Below the pieces are notes generated by a model. The model ran no database searches. It was not told the DNA's origin and was given only the letters and a program-made list of their open reading frames with translations. Shown here in pieces: positions 23,356-30,624 of a stretch of DNA of 38,534 bases (within the stretch, counting starts at the first letter, position 1; every line of letters begins with the position of its first letter). The stretch is from an uncultured Clostridia bacterium (GTDB taxonomy: Bacteria > Bacillota > Clostridia > Christensenellales > UBA1242). The stretch is taken from contig CALWDZ010000011.1 in the NCBI GenBank assembly GCA_944376845.1, positions 1 to 38,534 of the forward strand, written 5' to 3'. Position numbers and translations under genes: made by a program.

Positions 23356-24714
23356 ATGAACAAAGATAATGTAATTTCAAAATATAGCGAACAAAAAATA
23401 TCGCAAATGGAACAATTTTGCAATGACTATAAAGCATTTTTATCATCTTGCAAAACAGAGCGTGAGTGCATCAACTTTATTACAAAAATGGCTGTAGATA
23501 ACGGATACATTAGTCTTGACGATGCACTTAAACAAAATAAAAAATTAAAGAGCGGTGACAAAGTCTATGCTGTGAACATGGGCAAGGCTATGATACTTAT
23601 GGTTATTGGTGAACACGAAATGGTACATGGTCTAAACTTTGTAGGTTCTCACATTGACAGTCCTCGCCTTGACCTAAAAGCCAACCCAGTGTATGAAAAC
23701 AATGGACTATGTTTGCTTGATACACACTACTATGGCGGAATTAAAAAATATCAATGGACAACCTTGCCACTTGCTATACACGGAACAGTAGTAAAAAAAG
23801 ACGGCAAAAAAATAGATTTTGTCTATGGTGAAGACGAAAAAGACGGTGTGGTTGGAATATCTGACCTACTCCCTCACCTTGAAAAGACTAAAAAAGTAGA
23901 AATTCAAGGTGAAGATTTGAATATATTGGTTGGTTCCACCCCAGATATGACACAAAAAGAAGACAAAGTTAAAGCAAACATCTTAAAGATATTAAAATCT
24001 TTTGATATTGAAGAAGATGACCTGTTCAGTGCAGAAATTGAAGTTGTTCCAAGCGGTAAAGCACGTGACTTTGGTCTTGACAAGAGTATGATTATGGGCT
24101 ACGGTCAAGATGATAGAGTTTGTGCATATGCATCACTTAGGGCGATGATGGAACTTAAAAATCCAAAACACACAAGCGTATGTTTGTTTGTAGACAAAGA
24201 AGAAATTGGTAGTGTTGGTGCAACCGGTATGAGCAGTAAGTTTTTTGAAAATAGTATTGCAGAGGTTATGAACCTTTGTGGACAATACAACGAATTGGAT
24301 ATGCGCCGTTCACTCAATAAGTCCAGAATGCTTTCAAGTGATGTGACAGCGGCTTATGACCCTAACTATCCAACCCCAATGAATGAAGCCACAGAAGCAC
24401 ATCTTGGCAGAGGTATTTCATTTAACAAATATACAGGAAGCAAAGGTAAAAGCGGTGCAAACGATGCCAACCCAGAGTTTATTGCAAAACTACGACAAGT
24501 TTTGGACAAACACGATGTAAACTATCAAGCCACGGAAATGGGAAAAGTAGACGCCGGCGGTGGTGGAACAATCGCCTACATCATGGCGGGATATGGTATG
24601 GAAGTTATAGATGCAGGCGTACCAGTGCTTAGTATGCACGCACCATGGGAAATCACTTCAAAGGTAGATATTTACGAAAGTTATCTATGCTATAAAGCAT
24701 TTTATGAAATGTAA
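23356..24714 (+). CDS. M18-family zinc aminopeptidase
   Basis: The ATG at 23356 follows AAAGGAG, which fixes the start; upstream frame sequence lies in a repeat. The 452-residue enzyme removes N-terminal residues from peptides in the cytoplasm. Binuclear zinc-site motifs are GSHIDSPRLDLK (H99, D101), GQDDRV (D252 or D253), DKEEIGSVGATG (E282, E283), a late MNEATEAHLG segment, and the final SMHAPWE histidine. The glycine-rich VDAGGGGTIAY is also typical. Length fits the bacterial M18 type of about 450. A structured repeat (Z copy A) follows 12 bp after the stop. Confidence 0.94.
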   Translation: MNKDNVISKYSEQKISQMEQFCNDYKAFLSSCKTERECINFITKMAVDNGYISLDDALKQNKKLKSGDKVYAVNMGKAMILMVIGEHEMVHGLNFVGSHIDSPRLDLKANPVYENNGLCLLDTHYYGGIKKYQWTTLPLAIHGTVVKKDGKKIDFVYGEDEKDGVVGISDLLPHLEKTKKVEIQGEDLNILVGSTPDMTQKEDKVKANILKILKSFDIEEDDLFSAEIEVVPSGKARDFGLDKSMIMGYGQDDRVCAYASLRAMMELKNPKHTSVCLFVDKEEIGSVGATGMSSKFFENSIAEVMNLCGQYNELDMRRSLNKSRMLSSDVTAAYDPNYPTPMNEATEAHLGRGISFNKYTGSKGKSGANDANPEFIAKLRQVLDKHDVNYQATEMGKVDAGGGGTIAYIMAGYGMEVIDAGVPVLSMHAPWEITSKVDIYESYLCYKAFYEM

Positions 24715-24725
24715 AAAAATATAAA

Positions 24726-24798
24726 TATAGCGCCCGCTAACTTCGTTTCTGCCAAGCGTGTCTACGCAGGAGTTTATAACTAAATGACTGTGTGAATT
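24726..24798 (+). repeat. Structured element Z, copy A (right arm lost)
   Basis: The left arm (24729-24760, AGCGCCCGCTAACTTCG onward) is the reverse complement of the right arm of copy B. The core GCAGGAGTTTA-taac-TAAATGACTGTG (24766-24792) is the shared hairpin with its conserved internal loop. The 3' side after 24792 no longer pairs, so this copy looks truncated. Confidence 0.7.
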
Positions 24799-24806
24799 AA
24801 ACAAAA

Positions 24807-24856
24807 GAGATTCGCCTTCGGCTCAGAATGACAGAAATGCTGATGCTCAGAATGAA
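24807..24856 (-). repeat. CATTCTGAG-type dispersed repeat, copy 2
   Basis: GAGATTCGCCTTCGGCTCAG with AATGACA, followed by a second partial TGCTCAGAATGA unit. Confidence 0.7.
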
Positions 24857-24870
24857 ATTTTATATTAAAA

Positions 24871-25139
24871 CAAAAAATTAGGTGGCAAAGACGAGACTCG
24901 TAAAATTAAAAAACAAAAAAAATAGCCCCGATTCGTCAAAACTCTCGCTTTTGGCTTAAAATTGCCTTTTAGGCAATTTATCACGCCTTCTCGCTCGGTT
25001 TTTCCTCTCCCCTAAAAAGTTTCCGTAGGTACTTTTTTGGGGACCCCAATTTTTAACAAGTGTAAATTTTAAAAAACAAAAAATTAGGTGGAAAAGACAA
25101 GGGCTCGTAAAATTAAAAAACAAAAAAATAGCCCCGATA
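24871..25139 (+). repeat. Pair of about 62-bp direct repeats flanking family X copy 3
   Basis: Units at 24871-24931 and 25077-25139 share CAAAAAATTAGGTGG, then A/C-AAAGAC, then CTCGTAAAATTAAAAAACAA and ATAGCCCCGAT. The first leads into family X, the second into element Z copy B. So the two element types share one left terminus. Confidence 0.8.
24917..25049 (+). repeat. Hairpin-rich dispersed repeat, family X, copy 3
   Basis: Compared with copies 1 and 2, the small hairpin is AAATTGCC/GGCAATTT (one pair longer). The large one is CCCCTAAAAAGT/ACTTTTTTGGGG, with one T inserted at the facing position in each arm. Pairing is thus kept as the sequence drifts. The whole interval 24715-25217 between the convergent aminopeptidase and glnS genes is such repeats; I see no gene in it. 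Confidence 0.75.
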
Positions 25140-25247
25140 ACAAGGCTCGACAAGTGTGTCCGCGCAGGAGTTTACATATCGTAAATGACTGTGCGGGCAC
25201 GCTTGGCAGAAACGAAGTTAGCGGGTGCTATTTTTTTGTTTTTTTGT
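25116..25247. repeat. Structured element Z, copy B (overlaps the 3' end of glnS)
   Basis: Flanked by AAAAAACAAAAAAATAGC on the left and GCTATTTTTTTGTTTTTTT on the right. The outer stem is AATAGC-CCCGATAAC with GTTAGCGGGTGCTATT. An internal loop has AAGGCTCGA facing GCAGAAACGAA. A 17-bp stem is CAAGTGTGTCCGCGCAG with CTGTGCGGGCACGCTTG. The core GGAG/TGAC internal loop and TTTAC-atatc-GTAAA hairpin follow. Being symmetric with a T-run on each strand, it can end both convergent transcripts. Confidence 0.8.
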
Positions 25248-26888
25248 GTCTTTGAGGGTGATAGTCCTGTTAAACACCAATTTTTCAGGTGTCGTGTCCT
25301 TATCCAAACAGAAATATCCGTTTCTTATAAACTGATACCTTTCTTCTTTGGTATAGGTTATTCCGTCTTCAACATAGCAATTGTTTAATACTTTTAATGA
25401 ATTTGGATTGATTTTGAAATTGTCGGTTGCGTGCTCCTGCCCTTCTACTTCTTCTTGACTATCTTCATCAACAAGATTTTCAAAAAGGCGTGCTTCAACT
25501 TTTACGGCATGGTTTGGATTTATCCAGTGTATTGTGCCTTTTACCTTGATTTGACAATCGCTACCACTCTTTGTGCCTTCTATATAGTTTGCATAAACTG
25601 TGGTTACATTGCCGTTTTCGTCTTCGTCAAAACCTATGCATTCAACAATGTATGCACCTTTTAAACGAACTCGAGCACCAACATAAAGACGATAAAATTT
25701 TGGGTTTGGTTCTTTTATAAAATCTTCGCTTTCAATTAAACACTCTTTGCCAAAGTAATATTTTCTATGAGTTGTTTCTTCGTTTTGAGGATAGTCTTCA
25801 AGGTCGATTTCCTCCTCTTTGCCTTCTTCCCAGTTGTTTATAATAAGTTTAATTGGGTTGAGAACTGCCATTACACGCTTTGAAATTTTGTTTAAGTCAT
25901 CACGAATAAAGTGATTTAAAAACTCAGGGTCAATAAGTGCATTACTTTTTGAAATGCCTGCTGCCAAAACAAATGTTTTTAAACTTTCTGGAAGCACGCC
26001 ACGGCGTCTAAGACCACGAAGGCTGTAAAGCCGTGGGTCATCAAAACCACTGACGAGTCCATCTTGAACAAGTTTTTTTATAAATCTTTTGCCTAAGATT
26101 GCACCTTTTATATAAAGGTTGGCATATTCAACCTGCCTTGAATGATTTTTAAGCCCACTGTTTTCAACCACCCAATTGTAAAGTGGTCTATGGTCTTCAA
26201 ATTCTGGCCCGCAAATTGAGTGTGTTACGCCTTCATAACAATCATCAAGCGGATGAGAAAAATCGTATGTTGGATATATATTCCAACTTCTTCCAATTCT
26301 TTGATGATTTAAGTATTGAATACGATAAATAACTGGGTCACGCATATTCATATTAGGACTTGACATATCTATCTTTGCCCTAAGGCATCTTGAACCCATT
26401 TCAAATTCACCGTTTTTCATACGCTCAAAAAGTTCAAGATTTTCTTCAACACTGCGGTCACGGTATGGACTATTTTTGCCCGGCTCAGTAAGAGTTCCAC
26501 GATATTTGGTTAGTTCTTCAGGGCTAAGGTCGCAAACATATGCCTTGCCTTCTTTTATGAGTTTAACCGCTACTTCATAGTTCATTTGGAAATATTCTGT
26601 TGCATAGTGAATTTCATGCCAATCATAACCAAGCCAGTGAACATCATCTTGAATTGCGTCCACAAACTCTTGGCTTTCTTTTTGTGGGTTGGTGTCATCG
26701 TACCTAAGGTTACAAACACCACCATATTTTTTTGCCAAGCCATAGTTAAGCACAATGTTTCTAACATGTCCAATGTGAAGATAACCGCTTGGTTCTGGTG
26801 GATGACGAGTTTGAACATGGTCAAATCTGCCCTCTTTTAAGTCATTATTTATAATGTCTTCTATAAAATTTGTTGCCTCTATTTCCAT
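25218..26888 (-). CDS. glnS: Glutaminyl-tRNA synthetase
   Basis: The 556-residue class I synthetase charges tRNA-Gln directly. It has PPEPSGYLHIGH (HIGH at 38-41), RYDDTNPQKE (the GlnRS-type, as opposed to the GluRS EDTD), SHPLDDCYEGVTHSICGPEF, DDPRLYSLRGLRRRG and the two C-terminal beta-barrel anticodon domains. The KMSKS-equivalent loop reads LGKR (265-268) where E. coli has MSKR. The ATG follows AAAGGAG. The last codons (KQKNSTR and stop) lie inside structured element Z copy B, so the natural C-terminus has been replaced or extended by repeat sequence. Confidence 0.95.
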   Translation of the reverse strand: MEIEATNFIEDIINNDLKEGRFDHVQTRHPPEPSGYLHIGHVRNIVLNYGLAKKYGGVCNLRYDDTNPQKESQEFVDAIQDDVHWLGYDWHEIHYATEYFQMNYEVAVKLIKEGKAYVCDLSPEELTKYRGTLTEPGKNSPYRDRSVEENLELFERMKNGEFEMGSRCLRAKIDMSSPNMNMRDPVIYRIQYLNHQRIGRSWNIYPTYDFSHPLDDCYEGVTHSICGPEFEDHRPLYNWVVENSGLKNHSRQVEYANLYIKGAILGKRFIKKLVQDGLVSGFDDPRLYSLRGLRRRGVLPESLKTFVLAAGISKSNALIDPEFLNHFIRDDLNKISKRVMAVLNPIKLIINNWEEGKEEEIDLEDYPQNEETTHRKYYFGKECLIESEDFIKEPNPKFYRLYVGARVRLKGAYIVECIGFDEDENGNVTTVYANYIEGTKSGSDCQIKVKGTIHWINPNHAVKVEARLFENLVDEDSQEEVEGQEHATDNFKINPNSLKVLNNCYVEDGITYTKEERYQFIRNGYFCLDKDTTPEKLVFNRTITLKDTKKQKNSTR

Positions 26889-26930
26889 TTTTTCTCCTTT
26901 AGTTTTTTATAGGTTAAGTGTAAACATATT

Positions 26931-26966
26931 TTAAAAAAAAATCAACCTTTAAAGATTGATTTTTTG
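26931..26966 (-). terminator. Terminator of the PH-domain gene
   Basis: On the minus strand AATCAATCTT pairs with AAGGTTGATT across a TTAA loop and is followed by a run of T (plus-strand A-run 26931-26940). It lies between the PH-domain gene and glnS. Confidence 0.8.
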
Positions 26967-26994
26967 AGATTCTTCGCTATCGCTCAGAATGACA
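26965..26994 (-). repeat. CATTCTGAG-type dispersed repeat, copy 3
   Basis: GAGATTCTTCGCTATCGCTC followed by AGAATGACA, joined directly to repeat W. Confidence 0.75.
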
Positions 26995-27056
26995 TTGGGC
27001 AAAAACTGCGCTTTCGGCACAATTTTGCAAAGCATTGCAAAATGTAGTGCTTGATG
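26991..27056 (-). repeat. Dispersed repeat W, copy 1
   Basis: On the minus strand it reads AAGCACTACATTTTGC, then GCAAAATTGTGCCG and AAAGCGCAGTTTTTGCCCA, and abuts the CATTCTGAG repeat. A second copy in the same arrangement lies at 32076-32148 on the plus strand. Confidence 0.75.
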
Positions 27057-27431
27057 TTAGTTAAACTCTGCAACACGGAAGCCACGTTTTACTTTTTCTT
27101 CTTCTATCTTATCCGCAAGTAAATTTCTAACATATGTTGGGTTTTTAATATGGCGAATTACAAGTGTTGGAGTGCTTTCATCTTTTGAATATAATACTAT
27201 TGTGCCAACTCCAAAGATTTTTTCTCCAAGTGACTGAGTTAAAGATAAATCATATATTCTATAAAGATTTACTTCTTCTTCACGCGTAAATAAAAGCCCA
27301 GTTTTTACAAAAACTTTTGTCCAATCTGGGTCTTCAACTAAAAAATATCTTGTAAATGTTATAGGCATACCTAAAACTCTTTTTCTATCTTTCCAAGTAA
27401 CATTGCTGGTTTCGCCCCAATTGCTTGCCAT
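27057..27431 (-). CDS. Bacterial PH-domain (YdbS-like) protein
   Basis: The 124-residue soluble protein has the pattern of bacterial PH domains (bPH_2 type). It has alternating beta-strands with ITFTRYFLVEDPDWTKVFVKTGLLFTREEEVNLYRIYDLSL, then GVGTIVLYSKDESTPTLVIRHIKNP and a final amphipathic helix (TYVRNLLADKIEEEKVKRGF). In related proteins the strand YRIYDLS and following GVGTI are conserved. Most relatives have membrane segments; this one has none. The function is unknown. AAGGAAGG precedes the ATG. A terminator and repeats follow it. Confidence 0.8.
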   Translation of the reverse strand: MASNWGETSNVTWKDRKRVLGMPITFTRYFLVEDPDWTKVFVKTGLLFTREEEVNLYRIYDLSLTQSLGEKIFGVGTIVLYSKDESTPTLVIRHIKNPTYVRNLLADKIEEEKVKRGFRVAEFN

Positions 27432-27498
27432 AAATACCTTCCTTTGTTAATATATTACATCATAATATCAAAAATGTCTAGTATTTTATTTATTTGCT

Positions 27499-27526
27499 TT
27501 TACTCATTGCAAAAATGTGTTATATT
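27499..27526 (+). promoter_or_regulatory. Promoter of the SHOCT-like membrane protein gene at 27562
   Basis: TTTACT (27499-27504), a 16-nt spacer and TATATT (27521-27526) lie 35 bp before the ATG. The match is moderate. Confidence 0.4.
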
Positions 27527-27561
27527 TAAAGTATTAGAGCAAAATAATAATAGGAGAAACT

Positions 27562-28455
27562 ATGAGAAGAAAAACTGTCCTTATTGGGGGACTTATACTG
27601 ACACTGCTTTATAGTTTAATGTTACTTGCCTCCGTCTTTTTACTTGTGATGGCACTTTTATATACATTTACAAGCAACAGTGTACAAATTATCGAAGATA
27701 TATTTACGCCGGTTTTATCTCCACTTTTAGAATTTGGTGAAGATATGCTACTTATCACCATTTCAGTACTTATTGTAATGGTTATATTTTCTTTAATTTG
27801 TTCTTCAAGATTTATAAAATATTCAGATTTTGACCAAGAAAAGTTTGTTTCTAAAAAAGGTCTTTACATTTTCTATTTAGTATGGTTTATTTTAACTTGC
27901 GGTTTGTATTTGTATTTTTTAATACAAAACATTTCACAAGGCGGGTTTTCAGCAAGTTTACTTGAAAATGTTTTGCTTTGTATTATACTTGGTCTACAAG
28001 TGATAAGCATTGTTATTCTCATTTTTGGAATTGCAGGGCAACATTTTGACCAAGAATATTCTGAAAAACCACAACCAGTTGTTGAAAGTAATACAAGTGA
28101 TAATACAGATGAAGAAGAAATACAAATAGAACAATCTCAAGCAGAAGATATAAATTGGGATGACTATATATCTCATGATAAATACGCTCAAAATGAACCA
28201 ACTATTCCTGTACAAAAACGTCCACCTATTTACACCGCTGGTCTTGATGGCGAAAGTGAAGAAAAAGTTGAAGTTGAAAAAGTAGACCAAAAACAAGAAA
28301 AAAAGGTTAAACCACTTCCTGAAAGCAAAACTACTAAACAGGTAATTAGTGGAATAACCAAACTTGATGCCATGAGAAAATCTGGAAAAATTACACCTAC
28401 ACAGTATACAAAACTTAGAAACAAACTAATTAGAAAACTTACAAAAGATGTTTAA
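27562..28455 (+). CDS. Four-pass membrane protein with SHOCT-like C-terminus
   Basis: I do not recognise the N-terminal part of this 297-residue protein: four hydrophobic segments (about 5-40, 58-82, 98-120, 135-157). A long hydrophilic linker rich in E, K, Q and D follows (165-255). The last 40 residues (QVISGITKLDAMRKSGKITP, TQYTKLRNKLI) fit the SHOCT pattern of two short helices around G-x-I-T. This architecture parallels the protein at 2320. AGGAG precedes the ATG. Its stop overlaps that of the convergent glutamine synthetase gene by 4 bp. Confidence 0.75.
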   Translation: MRRKTVLIGGLILTLLYSLMLLASVFLLVMALLYTFTSNSVQIIEDIFTPVLSPLLEFGEDMLLITISVLIVMVIFSLICSSRFIKYSDFDQEKFVSKKGLYIFYLVWFILTCGLYLYFLIQNISQGGFSASLLENVLLCIILGLQVISIVILIFGIAGQHFDQEYSEKPQPVVESNTSDNTDEEEIQIEQSQAEDINWDDYISHDKYAQNEPTIPVQKRPPIYTAGLDGESEEKVEVEKVDQKQEKKVKPLPESKTTKQVISGITKLDAMRKSGKITPTQYTKLRNKLIRKLTKDV

Positions 28456-30503
28456 TCAAATAAGATGTCGTCATACGTTGGGAATGGTTTAAACTCACTT
28501 GGCATTTTGTGTTCTATCTCATCAAATAGAGTTCTTATCTCAGTAAATAATGGCAAAAGTTTATCACGGCAAATAATTGGCTTTTTATCTATGTCGGCGG
28601 AAATTGCAGATTGTAAAACACTCTGCAAGTTTTTTGAATAGTCGTATAAAGTTTCTACTCTATAATTTATATCCATGCAAATCTCATCTAAATATAGAGC
28701 ATTAAGTTCGTTTTCTTCACAAAGTTTGTATGTTTGTAAAACGCTAGTTAAATATTTTAAAAGTGAAGGAATAATCTGTTTATTCAAAATATTGTTAAGT
28801 ACCGTTGCTTCGGTTATTATACTTTCACAATATGTTTTTATATAGGAAAGAAATCTTACTTTTATTTCTCTTTGCGACATTACATTGTTTCTTTCAAAAA
28901 GTTCAATGTTTTCTTTTTTTAGAAGTGACATATATGCCGTCACACTATCTTTTATGTCTTCAAGTCCACGCGTGGATGCAAGTTTTGTCCACTCATTATC
29001 ATAACTGTTGCCGTTAAAGACAATTTTTTTATGCAGTTCATAGTTATCTTTTACAATATCTTTAACTGTTTTGCCTTGGCTAAGTTTTTCATAACACAAA
29101 GTAAGTTCATCAGCAAGAATTGTAGAAAGCACTGTGTTTGCCAGTGCTGGACTTTGGCTTGCTCCAAGCATACGAAATTCAAACTTATTGCCAGTAAAAG
29201 CAAAAGGACTTGTGCGGTTACGGTCACAATTATCTTTCATAATAGGTGCAAGGTATGTGGTTTTTAGGTCCATGGCAGTGACTTTTGCCTTATAATTTTT
29301 TTGTTCTTTAAGGTAAGACTCAATCATCTCTTCAATATCTTCACCAATGTAAACTGAAATAACTGATGGTGGGGCTTCGTTCCCGCCAAGACGCTGGTCA
29401 TTACCCGCTCCTGCTGTGGACATTCGAAGAAGGTCATAATGTTTATCAATGGCAGAAAGTATTGCTGTAAAGAATAACATAAATGTATCTTCACTTGCCA
29501 TGCCAACATCTAAAATATTTATGCCTGTATCTGTTGAAATGGACCAATTGTTGTGTTTGCCACTACCATTGACTCCTGCAAATGGCTTTTCGTGGAACAA
29601 TACTTTTAAATTATGTCTTTTTGCAACCTCATCAAGTGCATCCATACAAAGCCTGTTTTGGTCACACTCTACCGATGTGGTGAAAAATCTTTGTACAATC
29701 TCATGTTGCGCTGGTGCAACTTCATTGTGCTGTACCTTCCCTATTACTCCCATTTTTAATAAAACAGCATCAACTTCATGCATAAATTGACTAAGTTTTG
29801 CGTCTATTTTACCGAAATAGTGATGGTATGTTTCTTGAGAAATGCTTGGACTGCTGCCAAAAAGCGTTCTACCCGTAAGAACAATATCTTTTCTTTTTTC
29901 GTACATATCTTGGCTAATTAAAAAGTACTCCTGTTCTATACCAAGGTCTGTATGTACACTTTTTACATCGGTGTAGCCAAGCGTATTTAAAATTTTTGTT
30001 GCGATATCACTTAACCTTTCGTTTGCCCTTAGCAGTGGCATTTTTTCGTCAAGTGAAACTCCGTTATACCCTATAAATGCAGTTGGAATATACAAAACTT
30101 TTATATCACCATCTTCTTTTATAAACACAGGACTTGTCATATCCCAAACAGTGTAGCCTCGTGCTTCAAAAGTCACCCTTTCACCTTCACTTGGAAAACT
30201 TGAAGCATCGGTCTCGCCTTTGGTCAAACTTGACCCGCAAAAACTTGTGATTAGTTTTTTGTCCTTTATGTCCACAAACGCAACTTGCTTTTCTGCAGAC
30301 TTTCCAGTCAAAGGAAAAAACCAATGTGTGTAATGCGTTGCGCCCATTTTTAATGCCCATTTTTTTATAGCATTGGCAATTTTTTCCGCAAGGTCAGAAG
30401 TTAACGCTCTATGTTCCTGTTTTAATTTTATGTAACACTTATAATCACCACTTTTCATGTATTTTTTTAATTTTTCATCTGTAAGAATATGTTCAAATGC
30501 CAT
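28452..30503 (-). CDS. glnN: Glutamine synthetase type III (GlnN)
   Basis: The 683-residue enzyme makes glutamine from glutamate, ammonia and ATP. Its length and motifs are those of GSIII, not GSI: the N-terminal HYTHWFFPLTG (57-67) and ETDASSFPSEGERVTFEARGYTVWD (97-121), EQEYFLIS (190-197), the ammonia/ATP-site HEKPFAGVNGSGKHNNW (304-320), RLGGNEAPPSVIS (371-383) and NRTSPFAFTGNKFEFR. The ATG follows AAGGA. It is divergent from the pyrimidine-nucleoside phosphorylase gene. The control region between them holds overlapping promoter-like boxes but no obvious regulator site. The stop overlaps the convergent neighbour by 4 bp (TTAA). Confidence 0.96.
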   Translation of the reverse strand: MAFEHILTDEKLKKYMKSGDYKCYIKLKQEHRALTSDLAEKIANAIKKWALKMGATHYTHWFFPLTGKSAEKQVAFVDIKDKKLITSFCGSSLTKGETDASSFPSEGERVTFEARGYTVWDMTSPVFIKEDGDIKVLYIPTAFIGYNGVSLDEKMPLLRANERLSDIATKILNTLGYTDVKSVHTDLGIEQEYFLISQDMYEKRKDIVLTGRTLFGSSPSISQETYHHYFGKIDAKLSQFMHEVDAVLLKMGVIGKVQHNEVAPAQHEIVQRFFTTSVECDQNRLCMDALDEVAKRHNLKVLFHEKPFAGVNGSGKHNNWSISTDTGINILDVGMASEDTFMLFFTAILSAIDKHYDLLRMSTAGAGNDQRLGGNEAPPSVISVYIGEDIEEMIESYLKEQKNYKAKVTAMDLKTTYLAPIMKDNCDRNRTSPFAFTGNKFEFRMLGASQSPALANTVLSTILADELTLCYEKLSQGKTVKDIVKDNYELHKKIVFNGNSYDNEWTKLASTRGLEDIKDSVTAYMSLLKKENIELFERNNVMSQREIKVRFLSYIKTYCESIITEATVLNNILNKQIIPSLLKYLTSVLQTYKLCEENELNALYLDEICMDINYRVETLYDYSKNLQSVLQSAISADIDKKPIICRDKLLPLFTEIRTLFDEIEHKMPSEFKPFPTYDDILFD

Positions 30504-30589
30504 TTTATTTCCTTTTTAATTTTAAAAAATTTTTTAATAATATTAATATATAACATAAAACTATCTTTTGTGCAAATATCGTAGTTTAG

Positions 30590-30618
30590 TTGACAAAATT
30601 TTATTAAAATTTTACATT
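30590..30618 (+). promoter_or_regulatory. Putative leaderless promoter of the pyrimidine-nucleoside phosphorylase gene
   Basis: A perfect TTGACA (30590-30595), a 17-nt spacer and TACATT (30613-30618) end exactly 6 nt before the ATG at 30625. A weak divergent pair for the glutamine synthetase gene (TTGCAC, 17 nt, TATATA at 30547-30575) lies just to the left. Confidence 0.6.
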
Positions 30619-30624
30619 TTTTAT

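Noticed and set aside
24956..25153. Open frame of 65 codons (minus) in the aminopeptidase-glnS gap
   Set aside because: It is a read-through of repeat X; the same GPQK-like peptide appears at the tRNA-Leu copies.
30568..30624. Longer N-terminus for the pyrimidine-nucleoside phosphorylase
   Set aside because: The extra 19 codons cover the TTGACA/TACATT promoter, and family alignment begins at the ATG at 30625.
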